A stretch of 64,000 nucleotides of DNA from Actinomadura graeca (GTDB lineage Bacteria; Actinomycetota; Actinomycetes; Streptosporangiales; Streptosporangiaceae), in contig NZ_CP059572.1 of the NCBI RefSeq assembly GCF_019175365.1, positions 1,550,001-1,614,000 on the forward strand. Direction: 5' to 3'. Below are positions 62,272 through 64,000 of the stretch, piece after piece; the stretch's first letter is position 1; each line of letters starts with the position of its first letter. The position numbers were made by a program, and so were the translations under genes. The notes under the pieces were generated by a model. The model was not told the origin of the DNA, did not search any database, and saw only the letters and a program-made list of their open reading frames with translations.

Positions 62272-64000
62272 CGGACCGTCCCCGTGAACACGACCTGCGT
62301 CTCGTCGCCGTGCGCGATCTCGCGGAGCAGGGCGTCCACGCCGGCGTCCGGCTCGATCAGCCCGATGCCGCGCCGCGCGTACTCGCGCGCCAGCTCGGGC
62401 GACACCATCCCGCCGCCCGCCCACGGCCCCCAGTCGGCGACCAGGACCCGGCCCTTCAGCCGCGTCCGCCAGACCCGGGCCAGCGTGTCGCAGGCGTCGT
62501 TGGCGGCGGCGTAGTCGGCCTGCCCCCGGTTCCCGTGCACGCCGGCGACACTGCCGAACACGACGAAGAACCCGAGGTCGGGGCGGACGGCCGCGGCGAG
62601 CGCGCACGCGCCGTCCACCTTCGTCCGGTACACCCGCTCGAACGAGCCGGGCCCCTTGTCGCGGACGAGCCGGTCCTCGATCAGCCCGGCGCCGTGCACG
62701 ACCCCGTCCAGGCGGCCGTGCCGCAGGTAGACGCGCTCGACCACGTCCCGCACCGCCTGCGGGTCCCGGACGTCGCCCGAGTGGTACCGCACGGACGCGG
62801 CGTCCTCGCGCAGCGCCTCCAGGTTGCGCCGGACCTCCCGCTCGGCCAGGAGCCGCCTGATCGTCGCCTCGATCTCCGAGGGGGGCCTGCCGCCACGCGC
62901 GACGAGCGCCCTGCGGAGCCCGGCCTCGTCCTCGGCCTCGGGGAAGGACGGCTCGCCGTCCGGTTCCGGTGTGCGTCCCATGAGCTCGATGTGGCAGCCG
63001 CTCATCCTGGCCAGCGCGCGCGCCACCCGTGCGGTGATTCCTCTTGCTCCTCCGGTGAGCAGCACGACGCCGTCCGGCCCGAGGTCCACGGCGGGCTCCC
63101 CGGTGAGTTCGGACGGCACCACCGACAGGCCCCGGCGCACGTCGCCCTCGTGCCCTACCGCCACCGGGGCGTCAGGGTGCAGCATCTCCGCCAGGATCCG
63201 CTGCGCTATCGCCCGCGGCGTGTCCTTGGTGTCGACGTCCACCGCCCGGACGAGCACCTCGGGGTACTCCTGCGCGACCGTCCGCGCCAGGCCCCGGAGC
63301 CCGGCGCCCGGGGCCGGGTCGCCGACGCCCCCGCCGCCGAACCGCCGTCCGAAGTCGCCGCCGGACCCGGTCGCCACCACCAGGCGGCGCAGCCCTCCGG
63401 TCAGCGCGCCGCGGATCCCCGCGTACGCCTCGGGGAGCACCGCCGCGGCGCCGGGCCGCAGCGCCGCCAGGTGGACGAGACCGTCGCAGGCCCCGTCCAC
63501 CTCCAGCGGCGTCCGCGCCTGGGCGCCGTGCCGCTCCAGCATGTCGGCGAGCTCCAGGGCGATCCCGCAGCCGTCGTCCACGATCAGGAACCGCTCCCCG
63601 GCGAACGTCGTCCCGGCCTCGCCCGGCACCGGCAGCGCCTTCAGCGGCACGGTGCGCACGACCTGCCGCAGCACGGGCGCCTGGACGCGCGGCGGGAGCG
63701 CGGCCGGGCCGGATCCCGAGAGTGCCGAGGTGCCCACATGGGTGCCGGAGCCGTCGGCCGGACGCGCCGGGCCCGCCGGGGGCGCAGGAGAGGAGGGCTC
63801 CCGGACCTCGGCGGGCGGGGATTCCAGATGGTCGTGGAGCCAGGCGACGATGCCGCCGATGGTGGTGATGCGGGCGAGCCGTTCCAGCGCGGCGTCCCCG
63901 GCCGTGAGCCCGACGCGGTCGGCCAGCTCGGCGGTGATGACGGTGCGCTTGATGGAGTCGATGGAGAGGTCGGCCTCAAGGTCCAGGTCGTCCTTCAGCA
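62268..64000 (-). CDS. ACP-ketoreductase protein of the megasynthase, N-terminus beyond window
   Basis: At least 577 codons, running off the right edge. The first visible part (63830-64000) is a carrier domain with DLEADLSIDSIKRTVITAEL, the D-S-I-K-R form typical of PUFA and enediyne synthase ACPs. A Pro/Ala linker follows. Then comes a long ketoreductase (about 62270-63740): a degenerate structural half, the NADPH fold VVLLTGGARGITARVARALA, LDGVVHGAGLIEDRLVRDKG, and the catalytic Ser/Tyr region VFGSVAGVHGNRGQADYAAA. It most likely works with the KS-AT-DH protein as one iterative enzyme. Further domains probably lie upstream. Confidence 0.9.
   Translation of the reverse strand, partial: LKDDLDLEADLSIDSIKRTVITAELADRVGLTAGDAALERLARITTIGGIVAWLHDHLESPPAEVREPSSPAPPAGPARPADGSGTHVGTSALSGSGPAALPPRVQAPVLRQVVRTVPLKALPVPGEAGTTFAGERFLIVDDGCGIALELADMLERHGAQARTPLEVDGACDGLVHLAALRPGAAAVLPEAYAGIRGALTGGLRRLVVATGSGGDFGRRFGGGGVGDPAPGAGLRGLARTVAQEYPEVLVRAVDVDTKDTPRAIAQRILAEMLHPDAPVAVGHEGDVRRGLSVVPSELTGEPAVDLGPDGVVLLTGGARGITARVARALARMSGCHIELMGRTPEPDGEPSFPEAEDEAGLRRALVARGGRPPSEIEATIRRLLAEREVRRNLEALREDAASVRYHSGDVRDPQAVRDVVERVYLRHGRLDGVVHGAGLIEDRLVRDKGPGSFERVYRTKVDGACALAAAVRPDLGFFVVFGSVAGVHGNRGQADYAAANDACDTLARVWRTRLKGRVLVADWGPWAGGGMVSPELAREYARRGIGLIEPDAGVDALLREIAHGDETQVVFTGTVR

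Noticed and set aside
58024..62514. A 1,490-codon open frame on the + strand opposite the megasynthase
   Set aside because: It mirrors the KS-AT-DH gene and has only Arg/Gln/Gly-rich sequence; no motif, no ribosome site.
54744..64000. Calling the polyketide operon an enediyne cluster
   Set aside because: Domain content is similar to PKSE, but ACP and KR are on a separate protein and the usual enediyne accessory genes are not visible in the window.
1..64000. CRISPR arrays, insertion sequences, integrases or phage genes
   Set aside because: I saw no regularly spaced repeats, no transposase or integrase motifs and no terminal inverted repeats with target duplications anywhere in the window.

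Overview
The window is very GC-rich DNA (judged by eye, around 70% or more) with frequent GTG and some TTG starts and many 1-4 nt stop/start overlaps. The gene content points to a filamentous actinomycete: SepH, a CutRS-type two-component system, a DUF4193 protein, Ser/Thr kinases, a SARP-type regulator, a Rex operator and an actinobacterial LexA box. A member of the Streptosporangiales such as Actinomadura is my best guess, but the genus is inference.

Region 1 (1-9,005): the start of dut, then a tightly coupled locus (620-3,603) encoding a MauE-like membrane protein, a MauD-like thioredoxin, a twin-arginine-type secreted protein with 12 cysteines, and membrane partners. It is followed by a DUF6412/YidC pair, a type-2 valS, and small conserved genes (DUF4235, EcsC-like, DUF4193). 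Region 2 (9,512-16,455): two tandem transmembrane Ser/Thr kinases, the second fused to an extracellular peptide-binding-protein domain, then cutS-cutR and a 56-aa gene. Region 3 (16,697-31,074): inositol monophosphatase, ferrochelatase and a lytic transglycosylase; an MFS transporter; a sugar-lactone oxidase; sepH with a very long acidic tail; a secreted trypsin-like protease; a PH-domain membrane pair; and a DrrAB-like ABC exporter.

Region 4 (31,216-41,994): a large AfsR/SARP regulator, a type II NADH dehydrogenase under a perfect Rex operator, a PEBP lipoprotein, a long membrane-anchored low-complexity protein, and a SulP transporter fused to carbonic anhydrase. Region 5 (42,255-46,230): a frameshifted aminoglycoside-phosphotransferase-like gene followed by the relic tail of a second copy, an XRE regulator divergent from a three-gene operon of unknown small proteins, and RNase P RNA. 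Region 6 (46,314-54,695): a haloacetate-dehalogenase-like hydrolase, an RNase H/phosphatase - zinc-ribbon - Nif3 operon, several small conserved genes (one behind a perfect LexA box), a DUF1361 protein, a small secreted protein and a metallophosphoesterase.

Region 7 (54,744-64,000, continuing past the right edge): a leftward, overlapping operon for a polyketide or lipid product. It encodes an ACP-KR protein, a KS-AT-DH-phosphopantetheinyl-transferase megasynthase, a stand-alone ACP, an alpha/beta hydrolase, a glycosyltransferase, and a galactokinase-like protein whose catalytic motifs have been replaced. The two most interesting systems are this operon and the 12-cysteine/MauE locus.
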